The notes: generated by a model not told the origin, from the letters alone. A stretch of 64,000 nt of DNA from Branchiostoma belcheri (GCF_001625305.1 NW_017804242.1:248001-312000), one strand, 5' to 3'. Shown: positions 21,358 to 34,400, counted from the first letter of the stretch. Made by a program: numbers and translations.

Positions 21358-23658
21358 GGTAGAAATGCCGGGAGGGGCTTGCAAAGCATGCCAGGGCAAC
21401 AAGTGTACGAAGTTCAGTCAGCAGGAGGCAGGGGCGGGCTTCTTATTCCTCGGCAGGTAAGTGTTAAGGCGCCTACCTTTCTTCGTTTTCATCTTCATCT
21501 TCATCTTCATCTTGGTTATCCCGATAAACAGATAACACAGTTTAAATGTAGGACGGAACGATATAGGAAGAGCACATTGCCGTTCTTAGTGGACCTGTTA
21601 AACTCCGAACAGCCCAAGACAGTCCTCGAGTAACACATGTATATTTATATTTATACTAATGTTTATGCATGACATGTTTTTCTTAGAGAATATGATTTAT
21701 AGCGTTGGAGTTAGACTTAATGTCGTTATCTTGCGCTGATTTTAACAGTTGTCCCTTGTGGTTGTTTGCCTACGTTACCTAAGTATCACTGAGTGGAGCT
21801 TTTTAACAATGTATATAAAGTAAATCATACATCATTTCAGCTGATAATGTCTGCTACTGTATGTTTTGTACGATGTGTAGTTTGTATCGAAATAAACCAT
21901 TCATTCATTCATTCATTCATTCATAACCTCATCAGGGCAAAGATGGGAGGGGGGCATCAAGATCATCCCTCAAGCTTAAGGACCTCCTCATCGAAAAACC
22001 TCTGTGACCGTCAGATGCACATCGTCAATCGGGGCATATAAAAACGAAATCGCTTTTTTGGGGGCCTAATTTTCCTGTCGACAAGGCTAGGGAACCAGTC
22101 TGGCTCAGAATAACTCAACTGTAGGAGCCGGCATTCCTTCCATGCGGGGGGGGGGAGTGGAGGACGAATATCTGTATGTGTATCGATGGGTTGGTGTTTG
22201 AGCTGGTGGCTTGAGGGTTTGATTGATGACTAGCAGCCTTGTTGAGATCAAAGATCGTAATATTGTTACACTGCTCTTTGGGGGGCACACAGGAGTTGAA
22301 ATAATGAAGAGGTCTGCATAACTAAACAGGGGTTCGCAATGTTCAAAGGGTAAGAAGCCCTAGTCATTTATCCTTGTCATATAGACACTTTGAAGCTTTG
22401 CAAGAAGAAAGAAGAATTACAAACAGGGGTAAACCTATACCTTTCTAAAAATGGACATTTTCGAAAAAGTGTACGAAAAAATCCATTATGTGAAGATATC
22501 ATCGCACAAGACGCCTGTGTTAAGTTCTTGCAGGTGATCGTCAGATAACGTTTTGCCTCTTTAAGTTCGTGCTAGTGATCTTCAACTAACATTTTGCTCC
22601 TTGAATTTATTGTCAGAGATCTCCAGCTAACGTCTTGCTTCTTTAAGTTCTTGCCAGTGGTCTTCAGCTAAAGTTTCGCTTCTTTAAGTTCTTGCCAGTG
22701 GTCTTCAGCTAAAGTTTCGCCTCTTTAAGTTCTTGCTGGTGATCTCTAGCTAACATTTGGCTTCTTGAATTTATTGTCAGAGATCTTCAGCTAAAGTTTT
22801 ACTTCTTTAGTTCTTACCAGTGATCTTCAGCTTACGCCTTGCTTCTTTATGTTCTTACCAGTGATCTTCAGCTAAAGTCTTGCTTCTTTAGGTTCTTCCA
22901 GGTGACCTTCAGTTAACGATTTGCTTCTTTAAGTTCTTGCCAGTGATCTTCAGCTAAATGTTTGCTTCTTAAAGTTCTTGCCAGTGATCTTCAGCTAACG
23001 TTTTCTTCTTTAAGTTTTTGCCCGTGGTCTTCGGACAACGTTCTGCTCCTTTACGTTCTTGCCTGTGATCTTAACCTAACGCTTTGCGTCTAAAGTATCA
23101 TTCCGGTGATCTTCAGCTAACGTCTTCATTCTTTATGTTCTTGCTCATCTTAATATACAATCCAGCTAACGTCTTGTATCTTCATCACGTCCTTCAAGGC
23201 TTCTAAGCTTATCCGGTGACGAGAAACCTTCCAGCGGCGGGGGCTTAAGCTCTTGCAAGTGATCTCAACTAAAGTTTTGCTCCTTAAAGTTCTTGCTACT
23301 CATCTTCAGCTAACATGTTGAATTTATTGTCAGAGATCTCCAGCTAACGTCTTGCTCCTTTAATTTCTTGCCAGTGATCTCCAGCTAACGTTTTACTTCT
23401 TTAAGTTCTTGCCTGTGACCTTCAGCTAATGTCTTCATTCTTTATGTCCTTGCTGGTCCCTTTAATATACAATCCAGCTAACGTCTTGCCTCTTCATCAC
23501 GTCCTTCAAGGCTTCTGAGCTTATCCGGTGACGACAAACCCTCCAGCGGCGGGGGCTCCAAGTCCGGCGGGGCGAGTTCCGGCGGATCGAACAGCGGGGG
23601 CTCGTCCATGAGTAACAAGCAGTGCAAGTGTGGCCACACGTACGCACAGCATGCCTGA
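21358..23658 (+). CDS. Candidate two-exon gene for a 79-residue Cys/Gly/Ser-rich small protein
   Basis: Exon A (21358-21456) follows the acceptor GTTGTGTTGCTGCAG, has ATG at 21365-21367 and ends at the donor CGGCAG|GTAAGT in phase 2. Exon B (23511-23658) follows CTCTTCATCACGTCCTTCAAG, restores the frame exactly and ends in TGA at 23656-23658. The N-terminus reads MPGGACKACQGNKCTKF. The middle is a Gly/Ser linker (SSGGGSKSGGASSGG) and the end is QCKCGHTYAQHA, so short Cys pairs flank a flexible linker, possibly metal-binding. No signal peptide or membrane segment is evident. I do not recognise the family. The phase match and GC-rich coding composition support it; the absence of a known homologue and a noisy intron count against it. 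A truncated copy of exon B lies at 23199. Confidence 0.5.
21530..21925 (+). mobile_element. LINE 3' end with ORF2 C-terminus and (ATTC)n tail
   Basis: An open frame ends in FKCRTERYRKSTLPFLVDLL and a stop at about 21631, the conserved Cys-Arg-Thr...Arg...Leu-Pro ending of many lancelet/fish LINE ORF2 proteins. A 3' UTR follows and ends in AAATAAACCATTCATTCATT repeats. The element is 5'-truncated and lies in the intron of the candidate small-protein gene. Confidence 0.75.
21940..22495. other. Intronic repeats, no exon seen
   Basis: The stretch 21960-22050, with GACCTCCTCATCGAAAAACC and TGCACATCGTCAATC, is repeated at 24570-24640 (GACCTCCTCATCGAAAAACC, TGTACATTGTCAATC). A G10 run lies near 22147. 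Nothing else is recognised. Confidence 0.5.
22510..23500. repeat. Minisatellite of about 45-bp units in the small-protein gene intron
   Basis: About 20 units share TGATCTTCAGCTAACG, TTTGCTTCTTTAAGTTCTTG and CCAG. They are imperfect and reach to the acceptor of exon B. A second, damaged copy of exon B's start sits inside the array at 23199. Confidence 0.85.
23199..23262 (+). pseudogene. Truncated tandem copy of exon B of the small-protein gene
   Basis: The copy keeps the acceptor context (TCTTCATCACGTCCTTCAAG) and the same phase. It reads SLSGDEKPSSGGG, then SSCK and TGA at 23260-23262. The Cys-pair tail of the downstream exon is missing. If spliced to exon A it would give a shorter product ending in a single Cys-Lys; otherwise it is a relic of exon-plus-minisatellite duplication. 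Confidence 0.6.
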
Positions 23659-23659
23659 A

Positions 23660-26600
23660 GCTGCTCCACCAAACACACACACACTCCCTGCGGAACACAT
23701 CTTGTCTTGGTGACGCAGTCATGAAAATAGATGTATAAGTCTCTATAATGATGATGTAAGAGACCAAGAGCTCAAGGTGTTACCCCAGGGGGGTGCCTAA
23801 TTATACTATTTTATTGTGAAACAGAAAAGCTTTCCAAGTTCAACGCTTGCCTTGCCATAGATACGAGAAGAAAAAAATGGATCAACCTCGACCCATAGTT
23901 GCGAACTTTAAATAACGACAATATTACATCAACTCTGACCCGCCAGCATGCTGACGTTGTTTTGTTAGTATCTGGTAGGTTGGTTAGTTGGTTGGTTTAG
24001 GTTTTGCAATGTTACCCCTTCCTTGTCCTTTACCTATTACTGCCTTTTTAAGGAATATGCGTTTCTGTTTTATGAGAATAAGAACCGAATCATAATCAGG
24101 TATGTACGTTGCAGTCAGTGACACAGAAGCTTGACCGATCATTAGTTCAGCACTAGCCGCAAGTTTTAACCAAACGCTTCGTACAAACGATACAAACCTA
24201 AATGGCGTGCTACGCGTACGGTGGTGATGCTCTCTCTCTCCGCGCTCTGAGATGCGGTGAGGGAAACTAAAGGCAGAAGTCGAGTCACCCTGACACTTAT
24301 AGTATATCCTATGAACCATATAACCAGTTTTGTACAAGGCACAATATCGAGATTTCGATAGCCTAGAAAGAATGGTGTTGTTCACTGTAAAACGTCATAC
24401 CCATCCACTTCATCCATTTTTAGATATATGTGAGTCATCATCATCATACACACAGCGTGCCAAACATCCATTCCATCTGCCCACAAGGCACACACAATCT
24501 ATTCGGACGAAAAGAAGAAAAGAGAAAGATAGTGTCATGTTCCGTGACCCGTGGCATCAACATAAACCCTCAAGCTGTAGGACCTCCTCATCGAAAAACC
24601 TTCAGGACCGTCTGATGTACATTGTCAATCAAGACGTAAAAAAAGGACGAAAACTATTTTTGAGTAGTAGATTGCTCATCAACGTATAGCGTTAAGTATA
24701 ATTCAAGCACGTTAAAGAGTCCACCACGACTGTCGATATCATAGAGTTGAGTTGCGGAAGTCAAACCCCATCAGATTCGAACCACCTGTAATAACATTTG
24801 GCTGGCGGGGCTGGGAGACTTGGCTCCGAGTCAGCAACGGTTGCCAGCAGCCCAGTAAATTGAATAAAAGCGAACAGTTTAATCGGCAAGCCTGCATTAT
24901 CGTCTAACGGTATCATCTTTTAGATTTTGTATCTTCACCTTTAATGAAATAAGATCGCACGTCAGTGAAAATATCATGCCTGACAAGCGTTGAAGGTAAA
25001 TTCCTCGATATCTAAATGACTGTGGCAAACGTCCAAGAAACGGGCCATTTTACTGCTTGTTACGTTTTCCATTTGAATCATTCAAACATCAAGCTAAGCT
25101 CCTAGCCGTGCCGTTTTATTCTTTCCCTGCCCTTTATATAAATGTTTGGGACGATTGGAATAACGCTACGGCAGAAAATCTATAATTCCGCATCGGAATG
25201 ATTATTTATCAAGACCAACTCAGTGAACAGAAATGGCAATGTGTGGCGCAAGATATCAGAAATTGCTACCTGGTGCAATTTAAATACAGAACGAAAGAAT
25301 CAGAAAAGCCTTCTCCAGCTGAATCCACTACACGTTCACTCAGGGTGGGTTCAAGAACTTCAACTGCGAACAAACCGACCGGATGACACTTGGCAGGTAG
25401 TGAGGAAGCGTGTCCTCCAGAATCTATTGCCGGGGTGGCCTTTCCAGTCTCTGCCCCCAATATGCCAATACCCTGGCCCTTGATGAATGTGCAGCCCCTT
25501 CCCCCTGTCTCCGGCGCTCTGCCTTCATGGCGCGCTACCAGATAATTTGTGCCCCGACATTTTTCTGGTCTTCGCGGAGGCAATCATCTGATTGACCGAG
25601 AACTAATTAAGGTGGATGACTGGTGGGATCCTGACGTGAAAGCCCATTTGCCCATAGTAATGCAGTTACATTACCTTCCGTTGGCATCCACACAGAGGCT
25701 GCTGTCTGGCTAGCTACAACTGGCATGCAACCACAGCGAGATAGAACACTACCAGTACACTGCTTACCCGTCTAATTAGTGCCCAGGCCATGTGCTGACT
25801 ACTTGCTATCACGGGATGTTAATTTGCTGAAAAGTTATACAGAACAATTGAACTGCTCCCCAACTAAGAAAGATGGACTCACCGGAATTTTCGACTAAAT
25901 CTCTGAGTCTTCTTCAGCTATCAGACTAAGCGGCTCAGTCGGCGATTCCTGTGAGCCCTATTTTTTTAAATTTGGACAACATCGTTATATAATACAAAAT
26001 TTACCAAATCAGACGAGCTTTTATGTTCGCTCCAGAAAAGTTGTTTGTCCCTGTCCCTTGTTCCCGGACTAACCTTGACTATCCTTCTAAAAGTTACAAC
26101 CCTTAACTAGTCCAATTTTGCGTATGATTACCATCAATGTTCTGCATCCTGTGAGTCGGTCCAAACTGCGTTGGTGCAATATTGTTGAGTGACTGCCTAC
26201 TGATACACTAATACAGCCAGATGTCATCAATAACGCTTACGTTACACACAGTCTCCATATGCCACGGTTACAGTCATTGACATTTCAAGCTTTCTCGCAC
26301 ACGCCATCACATATTGAGCACCATCCTCGTGTCACCATGCACTTTTCTGCAACTGATACCTTATAATATACTGAGAACGATATTCCACAAGGGTGCTACG
26401 ATGCCGTATAGGATACAGTACAGAATACACATAGCATCCACCAGGCCTCCCTAATGGGGTGTTGATAGTGGAATTTGGCAAAAATGGAGTGAAGAATTGG
26501 CCAGGAGAGAAAGCCTGTGTTAAGGGTAAAATTCCCACTGGAAACCCTATTTCCCTTGGCAAATTATTCTTCCTATTTGGCTAAATTTGACTATTTCTCA

Positions 26601-27290
26601 GTGTGCTTAGTTAGTCTGGTGGGGACTACTGAATACAAACCTCATCTTTATACTCAAGAACTGCCACTGCCATGACTGTATTATCCTAGTCACATTCATT
26701 ATGAGTGTGCATACATCATTTACTGAGACGATAACCTGTAAAGGCGGCTTCTATCATCTGTTTTGTTTCCTCTCTGTTGTATTCAATGGCAAATTCAAAT
26801 AAACAAAAACAAACACTCATGTAAACAATTAAAATATGCGTAAGTAGTCTGGAAAGCAACATTCTGAAAATATGTCATTTACTATTATAGATGTCATTGT
26901 CTCAAATATACAGGTACAGTCAAGTAGGAAACTACAGAACTTCTGTTTCCAAGAACACTTCATTCACTATCATCATTAACATATTCATAGACATATGTCA
27001 ATCAACTTCATGTATGTCAAAAGTATACATGTAAAAGACCTCATGCAATATACTATTCGTACTATACACAGTTTTATCATATAGTGGATGTTGATGTTGT
27101 ATTGGTTTGGCCTGTATGTCAGCCTTTTTAGTTTTCTCGGTCGCGTCCCTGCCACAGAAAAGAAAGAGCGTGCTTAAGCTACAAAGGCTGGTATCCGGCT
27201 GGTATTGTTTATTACACATGTACGTCAGCAAAAAAAATGTAAAAAAAAAAACGAATACAAAGTATAATATAAGATTGAGAAGATCATTTC
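23660..27290. other. Intergenic with repeat fragments; no gene seen
   Basis: A fragment shared with 21960 lies at 24570. GTCTGGTGGGGACTAC at about 26617 resembles the terminal unit of the foldback element at 6474. A possible retroposon tail (AATTCAAATAAACAAAAACA) lies near 26794. ORFs at 25200-25490 (62 and 86 codons) are in GC-richer DNA but show no motif. A 71-bp segment at 27045-27115 is duplicated at 31160. Confidence 0.45.
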
Positions 27291-27293
27291 CTA

Positions 27294-27411
27294 TAGCCTG
27301 GTATTCAAACCTGCTTTAGCTGACGAATCTCTTTCGTCCTCTCTCTCTCTCTCTACTTACTGAGAGGATGAAAGAGATTCAGCAGCTAAAATAGGCCTGG
27401 ATACCAGACTA
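27294..27411. mobile_element. 118-bp MITE with TAG(C/T)CTGGTAT inverted ends
   Basis: The left end TAGCCTGGTATTCAAACCTG and the inverse of the right end GGCCTGGATACCAGACTA pair along nearly the whole length, including GAATCTCTTTCGTCCTCT against AGAGGATGAAAGAGATTC, around a CT-repeat loop. Flanking nonamers CATTTCCTA and CACCTCCTA are probably a diverged 9-bp target duplication. It is related to the element at 37495. Confidence 0.75.
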
Positions 27412-27419
27412 CACCTCCT

Positions 27420-28780
27420 AATAAAGGCCATGTATAAGACATGGACGTACACGTATGTCTGACCGAGACTGGAAGTTGAACATTCCAGGCCATTACTGCA
27501 ATGAAGTCCGACATCAATAAAAAATGACCTACGATGATGAAGAGGTCCATGTCTGATTCATTAACATGCTGGGGGTCATCCGTGCTGAACACACTACACA
27601 AGATCCAATTATGTAGCACATACTGACATTAGACAGAAAAAAAAATTGTAGTGTTTCTGGTTTCCTGACTGACCCTACCAAAAATCCGCCGACTCTTTTT
27701 TTGCCCTCGACCACGGGACAGTTCATTAAATTTTCCATCTGATATCTACATTTAAATGATTTTGGAGGGATTTCTTGAAGCAAATTTTCGTTGATTAAGT
27801 TGGGGGAAATATTGCTAATATTTCCTTCTCCTCAAGCAACTTGAGGGATGGCTGCTTAAGACAGACTTGATCCTGTGGCAATTCAGTTTTACATTGATAA
27901 ATTATATTTCTTGGATCACTTCAGCCTATAGTCTAGAAAAGTAGCCAGGAGGCCGATTTGAGCGTCTCATGACTAAAGAATAATAGTCAAGTTCAAATAA
28001 AACAAAGAAGACAATCTCTACATAGCTGGACCCTAGGTTTTTCAGGTTTGAAACCCAAGAAACACAATATTTTTTCTCTGGGCCCTACCATGCTGACAGA
28101 GATTCATAGTGAACGTACAACACCAGATTCAATTATGTACACAGACAGGCCTTCACTGGGGAAACCGCATTAGCAACGGATGGAGCGACTCTACACACAA
28201 CACAGGGGAGTCTCACTGGTACCATTAAACATCGCACAGATGGTTGGCACTAATATTTGCACTAATGGAATATTCTTGTACTATTAAATGCTTCACATAA
28301 AATAAGAGTATACTTGGGTAATAATAAAGGTGCGCTTGAGATTGTGTGGTTGTATATAGCTATAGTAATCTGTTAGTTTGATGAAAGATAGCAGACGCTA
28401 TCTGAAATTTTTTACCCTTTTGAGAACTTATCAGTTGCTTCTATAGTAATATTTAATTTGTATGATGTATTAACCCTCTATCTGAATGACTGTCATCAAT
28501 GCAACTTTTGGTTTGTTTGAGCCTTTATTTATTCAAGTTCTTAACAGGAAGGAAACATACTGACTAAGCTGTTTAGCCCATGGAATGCTTACAGATATGT
28601 CTTTTATGAGTCCAGTTCTTTCAGTGGGACCATTTAGTTTCATGCATCCACGAAGCATGCTGCATGTAAAAATGGAAGAATGAAAACACTGCTCAAAGCT
28701 GATGCACTCAAGGGAGCAAGTGCAAATACAGGCTTAACCTTCAACATGCTAATGTAGCCGTTTGGCACTGAATTTGTATT
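27420..28780. other. Intergenic, no gene seen
   Basis: AT-rich, with short retroposon-like fragments (GTTCAAATAAAACAAAGAAG near 27993). No exon is recognised. Confidence 0.4.
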
Positions 28781-28784
28781 GGTT

Positions 28785-30110
28785 ATGGAGCAGTGAGTAG
28801 GTTAAAATAGGCAGCAGGGAGTAGGTTAAAATACAACTCAGCATATACCAATATTGAGATGTATTGAACTACACATGTATCTGTATCTGTATCTGTATAG
28901 CCGGTATAACCGCCTTTCAGCATAACACACCAGCTTGTAGGGATGTACATGTATAGGGATAGGCTGCATCTCCACCGTCTAACTCTCAATATTGAGACGT
29001 ATTGGTCTACCCTTTCCCAAGTAATCCGGTATTTTGTGTTCATTAATAACTTGAAAGGAGCACGCAATAGGGTAGCTCTCAGCCTGCTAAGGTAGCCATT
29101 TGGCCACAGGTAGCTGGGGGTTAAAAAACACCATCTCCCAATATTGACATGTATCAAACTATGGGGTTAGGCAGTTGGGAGAAAGTTGAAAACACCACCC
29201 TCCTCCTACCCTTTTTCCAGTCTTTCCGGTATTCCGTGTTCATTGATAACTTGAAGGGAGCACACACTTGTACACAGTCATAACTCTCAACCTGTTACGG
29301 AAGCCATTTGACCACAGAGTTAGGCAAGAGGGAGGTTAAAATACCAGCCCTCCCCCACCCACTATTGAGATGTATTGTCCTACCCTTTCCCAGTCTTTCC
29401 GGTATTCCGTGTTCATTAATAAGTTGAAGGGAGCACACACACTATTGTGTACAATCTTAACCATCAACTTTCCAAGGTGCATGTACATTGTAACCACTTG
29501 GCCACATTGTTAGGCAGCAAGGTTAAAATACCAACCCTCCCCTACCCAATATTGAGATGTATTGTCCTACCCTTTCCCAGTCAATCTGGTACTACATGTT
29601 CATTAATAACTTAAAGGGAATACACACTTGTACATTCTTAACCCTCAGCCTGTTAAGGTAGAAATTTAGGCAGCAGGGAGGTTAAAATACCAACCCTCCC
29701 CCACCCACTATTGAGATGTATTGTCCTACCCTTTCCCAGTCTTGCCAGTATCCCTAGTTCATCAATAACTTGAAGGGAGCACACACACTTGTACATAATC
29801 TTAACCCTCAGCCTGCTAAGGTAGCCATTTAGGCAGCAGGGAGGTTAAAATACTCCCCCACCCACTATTGAGATGTATTGTCCTACCCTTTCCCAGTCAA
29901 TCCGGTATTCCGTGTTCATTAATAACTTGAAGGGAGCACACACATACACACTTATACATTCTTAACCCTCAGCCTGCTAAGGTAGCCACTTTGTCACAGG
30001 GTTAGGCACACGTTAGCAGGTTAAAATACCAACCCTCCCCTACCCACTATTGAGATGTATTGTCCTACCCTTTCCCAGTCAATCCGGTATTCCATGTTCA
30101 TCCATAACCA
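28785..30110. repeat. Satellite-like tandem array, about 8 units of 155-190 bp
   Basis: Each unit has GCAGGGAGGTTAAAATACCA, CTATTGAGATGTATTGTCCT, ACCCTTTCCCAGTC, TCCGGTATTCCGTGTTCATT, AATAACTTGAAGGGAGCACA and CTCAGCCTGCTAAGGTAGCC, with small indels. The first unit is interrupted by the dispersed module TGTATCTGTATAGCCGGTAT near 28885. Noncoding. Confidence 0.88.
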
Positions 30111-30420
30111 GCCCGCCTAGATTGAAACAGATGCGCCGACAGAGCGGCCAAGGCTCGGCTCCCAGGAGAACGGTGTGAGTGGGTGGCTCAGGGTGCCTAC
30201 GGGGCGTAAGACTCCGTCCATCAATTTTTCATGCGTACTCCTGCACACCAGGGACCTCACAGGACCTTATGTACACATGGCAAGGCTCCTGTACTTGACA
30301 TTGTGCCAGGTATGTATATAGGGAAACCTGTGTGTATGTATCTACATGTACATAAACCTGACTTGGACTGCTATAACACAAAAGGACAATACATGGTATA
30401 TATATATATATATGTATTAA

Positions 30421-30756
30421 TCGATTTAATTTGTTTCTCGGATTTGCCCTGTCCAAAAAAAATATTGTTCTAAATCAACTGCAAAATGCTCAATGAAAGG
30501 CATATTTTGGCTCCAACAGTTGAAGAAAGTCCTTTTTTTCCTAGTTGTTAAAGTTTTTCAATTTAACAATGCAATTTTGTTTCATTAAAAGTTCAAAATC
30601 TTTGTTTACATTATAAACCAGCCTGGTATGTTTACTTCATGGCTCATATTGTAACATTTCTGGCTATCATAGGGTGCCTTGGCCTGTTTTTTTTCCTGTC
30701 GCTTCATATTTTTTCTGAAAAAAATCTGAGAAACATCAAATGAAATTGGTGTGGCC
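30421..30756 (-). mobile_element. Harbinger-like MITE, inverted partial copy of 49540-49927
   Basis: The reverse complement matches the 49540 element through TTTCATTGAGCATTTTGCAG, AGTCCTTTTTTTCCTAGTTG, CCTTGGCCTG and the end AATTGGTGTGGCC followed by TAA. The other end, near 30421, is eroded at a TA microsatellite. The two copies lie 19 kb apart in opposite orientation. Confidence 0.85.
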
Positions 30757-31437
30757 TAACATACATGTACATGTACGGCAGATGTCAAGAGACTAAATGC
30801 CACAAGCAGATTGAAACACATCTTTATGTGACAATTCTCACAATGCAAATTACAAATTGTAGAGTGTACAGAGAACTAAAAATGGTGTAACAGAAAATGA
30901 TTGGTATCACAATGTAAATCATAATAAACTGTTGAATCTGGATATGAAAGAAGAAATACAGTAACTTTATTATCAATCTACACTACATAATGTATTAATA
31001 AGAATAAATCAAGAAACTAGATAAATCTTTGAGGCGTTAAGGCATTTAAGATACCATCTACTCTCTTTCATAGGGGACTGAAAATGACAGTAACATCACT
31101 GTCAATCACTGTCATACACAATGAGTATGAAAAATAGTGATATCCAAATTGTTCTACCTGCAATATACTATTCGTATTATGCACAGTTTTATCATATAGT
31201 GGATGTTGATGTTGTATTGGTTTGGCCTGTTTGAATGTCTATTGTATAACCTTCATCGACATATCAATCTACACTGCAAATATCTCCTGCTGCTATCTCT
31301 TTGCAATGCTAACATTCTCAGTCATTGATGAAAGACAGTAGTATCACATGTTGTTCTACCTGCATGTCTAACCTTCTTTGACATATCAATCTACAGTATA
31401 TAATATCTCCTGCTGCTATCTTTGCAATGGAAACATC
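30757..31437 (-). other. SRFBP1 3' flank and 3' UTR with a duplicated terminal segment
   Basis: A minus-strand AATAAA lies at 30966-30971 and could serve SRFBP1. The 31258-31340 stretch (CATATCAATCTACA, ATCTCCTGCTGCTATCT, TTTGCAATG, CTCAGTCAT...AAAGAC) repeats 31379-31451, which includes the SRFBP1 stop codon, so the gene's end is tandemly duplicated in its own 3' UTR. A 71-bp segment at 31160-31230 duplicates 27045-27115. Confidence 0.6.
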
Positions 31438-34400
31438 TCAGTCATCAAAGACGATCTTCTTCCCCTGGAAGGCAGTGATCTGCCCAGCCTGTTCCTTCTG
31501 CTTGCGTTTGGCGATCCAGGAGGGGTGGAGATGTGCTGACGACTCAGAAGGCTTCACTACTCTACCTCCACCTGAGGAACACAGGGCAAAGAAAGTTATT
31601 TTACGTTCAACCATTTTTTCCAGTTGCTAACATATGCCTTATGGCTTTAATTCTATCCTATGATTATGATGCCCTTCAAGTTGTATCTTTTGCCATTAAT
31701 GTAAAGGTATCAGACAGACAATTAATTGAGTAATCAAGTGAAAGATTTGTTCAATCAGACAGAACTTGATGAATGTGATGTAACGGTTTATCATCTATGT
31801 ACACATGTATTGTATACTCAAGTCAATAAAGAACAGAGATAAAAAAATAAAAACATATGCCTTATGGAGTTCTGTTAGTTTATTAGTGATGTTGAAGAAG
31901 AGTGGTGGATGTCACTAAAACGTCCGGATATTATCTCAGTAATTTATCCAGTAGTACTAGTAGAGTTTGAATTTTCCCAGGAGTAAAGTTGTGTTACAAT
32001 TGATTTAAAAGACAAATGACAGAATTTAGGATGAAAGTTCATCTGTGTTAACGTTGGTACAAGTCATTATGAAATTAAGACTAAACATTAACTTCCAACA
32101 TGGGAATGAACTGGGCCTTTTGTTGAATTTTGTTGGGAATTTTCGAGTAGACAGGGTTGATGGAATCAGTCAAAAATTTGGGTAAGTCCCAATTCATTCC
32201 CTTGTTGGAAGTTAGAGCTTAGTCTTTATTTCAAATGACAGGATTAGGCAGAAAATAATAAGCTTTGCTATATACCTGGCACTCTGGGTGGATGCTGAGC
32301 TCTCCCTTTGGTTGCAAACTTGTGTGAGGTCCCTCTGCAAAATCAACACTCTTCAGTTATAGTGGATAATAAGAACAAACAGAAAACATGCTGCAAGGCA
32401 CACATTTAACATGATTATATGTTTCACCCAATAATAGAAAGTGGATACCATTTTTTTTTCTCCAAACACAGACCATGAAGACATGAGTTGAGTGTGGAGC
32501 GGGGAATAATGAAGAGGACCAGGGAACGAATCATGTTGTGTAACTGTACGAAAATGCACTACTGTACCTTTCCGTTGGCCGTTTTCCCATCCTTTTCTCA
32601 AATTTCCCCTTCTTCACGTTCCGTGTTCTCCCAGCAAGACTGCCGATGAACAGAGACTCCCCTGGAGGTGCCCTCCCCAAGGGGGCTCTTTCTGACGACC
32701 CTCCTGAATCAAGACTCCTCCTTCTTCCTTCCAAGTCTTCCTCAGGATCTGGGTCCCCTTCCCTAAGGAACATGTCATCTCCTTCAGTAACGGTTGTTTC
32801 CTCCTTCTGCTCCTCTTCTTCATCCTCTTCTTCTACATCACAGGCTGCTTTTCTGGGACCCTTTCTTTTCACAGCTGTGGCTTCAGTTCTGTTTACTGTC
32901 TGTTTGTTGTTGCTCTCTCTACTTTGATTTTCAAGATTTAGTTGTGATTCAGTTCTGCTTTCCATGGAAGATTCTGTCTCCAGACTGGGGATTTCTTCCA
33001 CTTCACTTTCAACATCATCATCATCATCCTCTTCCATTTCCTCTACACTTTCTTCTTCTTCTTTCTCTTCTTCTTCTTCCTCATCACTGTCACTAGTTTT
33101 GTTTCCGGTACTTACAACGATTTCTGCAGTGCTTGGAAGCTCTGTTGATGCTTTTGCCTCATCCTTACTTGGACAAAATTTGTCCGCCTCACCAACACTA
33201 CTTGGACTGCTCCCCCCATCACTACTTTGCTGAACCTTTTCAATGGATGACTCAGTCTGTGTGTTGTCTTTTTTCTCTGCTGGTCTTTTTTCTGTTTCTG
33301 CCTGTCCAGGTTTATCTGCTGCTTTTGTAGCTTTGTTCTCTGGTTGTTTGTCCTTGACAGTTATCTGAATTTCAGGGATAATTTTCTGGTCTGGAATGAT
33401 GTTGAATTTGGCTGGAAGTTTGAGGTAATTGATGTTACTTAAAGTTCACATACTGTATAAGATCAACATATTCAACAGTAATATGTTCAAAACATCTTTT
33501 TTATGAATTATAGAAAAATAGAAAATCATTGTCAATTAGATAAGATCATAAACATTGTATAAGCTATTAGAAGAAGTACCAGAAAGATGCATGCTATTAA
33601 TCTCTTCTTCTTCTTCCTCTATGAGGTGTAGCTAGTGAAGTTGAAGCTCTTACTCTAAAAGTCCATAAAATATTGGAAGGGAAACATACTGCAAAATGAC
33701 TCGAAGTTAGTGTTTTATAAAGATGCACAGATATTAGTTATCTCTCAAACTTGGTATTGGACAGCTCAACTCACCTCTGACTGTGTCCAGTCTACTCCTC
33801 AGTGCCTTGTGGCTGATCAGTCTGGCCATGGCTCTCTCTTTACTGGAGGATGATGGCTGCATAGAATAAACAGTGTATATTACCATTCACCCAAGTCTTA
33901 GTTGAAGAAAAATAATTCTGTCTCCATGTACAAGACCAACCCTATCAAAACTTGCCAACACAAGACTTTTTTTCTACTGCTGGCAATGGGCATAAAACTT
34001 TATACATGATGAAAAACACCTGAGGGGACAGCGGAAAATGCTGTAGAGTACATATATGTGGGTGACAACACATCAGAACACACCTTACCTTAGATCCTCC
34101 CATAGAACAAACAAAGTAGGGAGTGTAAAAATGAACTTACATCACTCAACACTTTGTGCTCATCCAAGTCTGCAAACAGCCCAGCTTTTGTCACATCATC
34201 AGGCTTCAAACCCTGGAGTGAAAGAGAAACACATGAAACTGGGAACTTCAAGTTCATGTAAGTCACTCATACAAATCTGAGGAAAATAAGCTGAAAAATA
34301 AAAAAATGAGTCTCACATGTACAGTGTACGTGCGTTTACCCTTACATCAAATTTCAACTCATTCTATAAAAATGAACCTGCTTTGATAAAAATGGAATAA

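Noticed and set aside
23462-23767. 101-codon minus-strand ORF
   Set aside because: It is antisense to exon B of the candidate small-protein gene, whose plus frame has matching splice phases and a Cys-rich end.
25198-25595. Possible gene from three overlapping ORFs near 25.2-25.6 kb
   Set aside because: Open frames overlap on both strands in GC-richer DNA, with no recognisable motif or consistent splice sites.
32646-33330. Ser-rich plus-strand ORFs opposite SRFBP1
   Set aside because: They are antisense shadows of the acidic, Glu/Asp/Ser-rich SRFBP1 exon 6.
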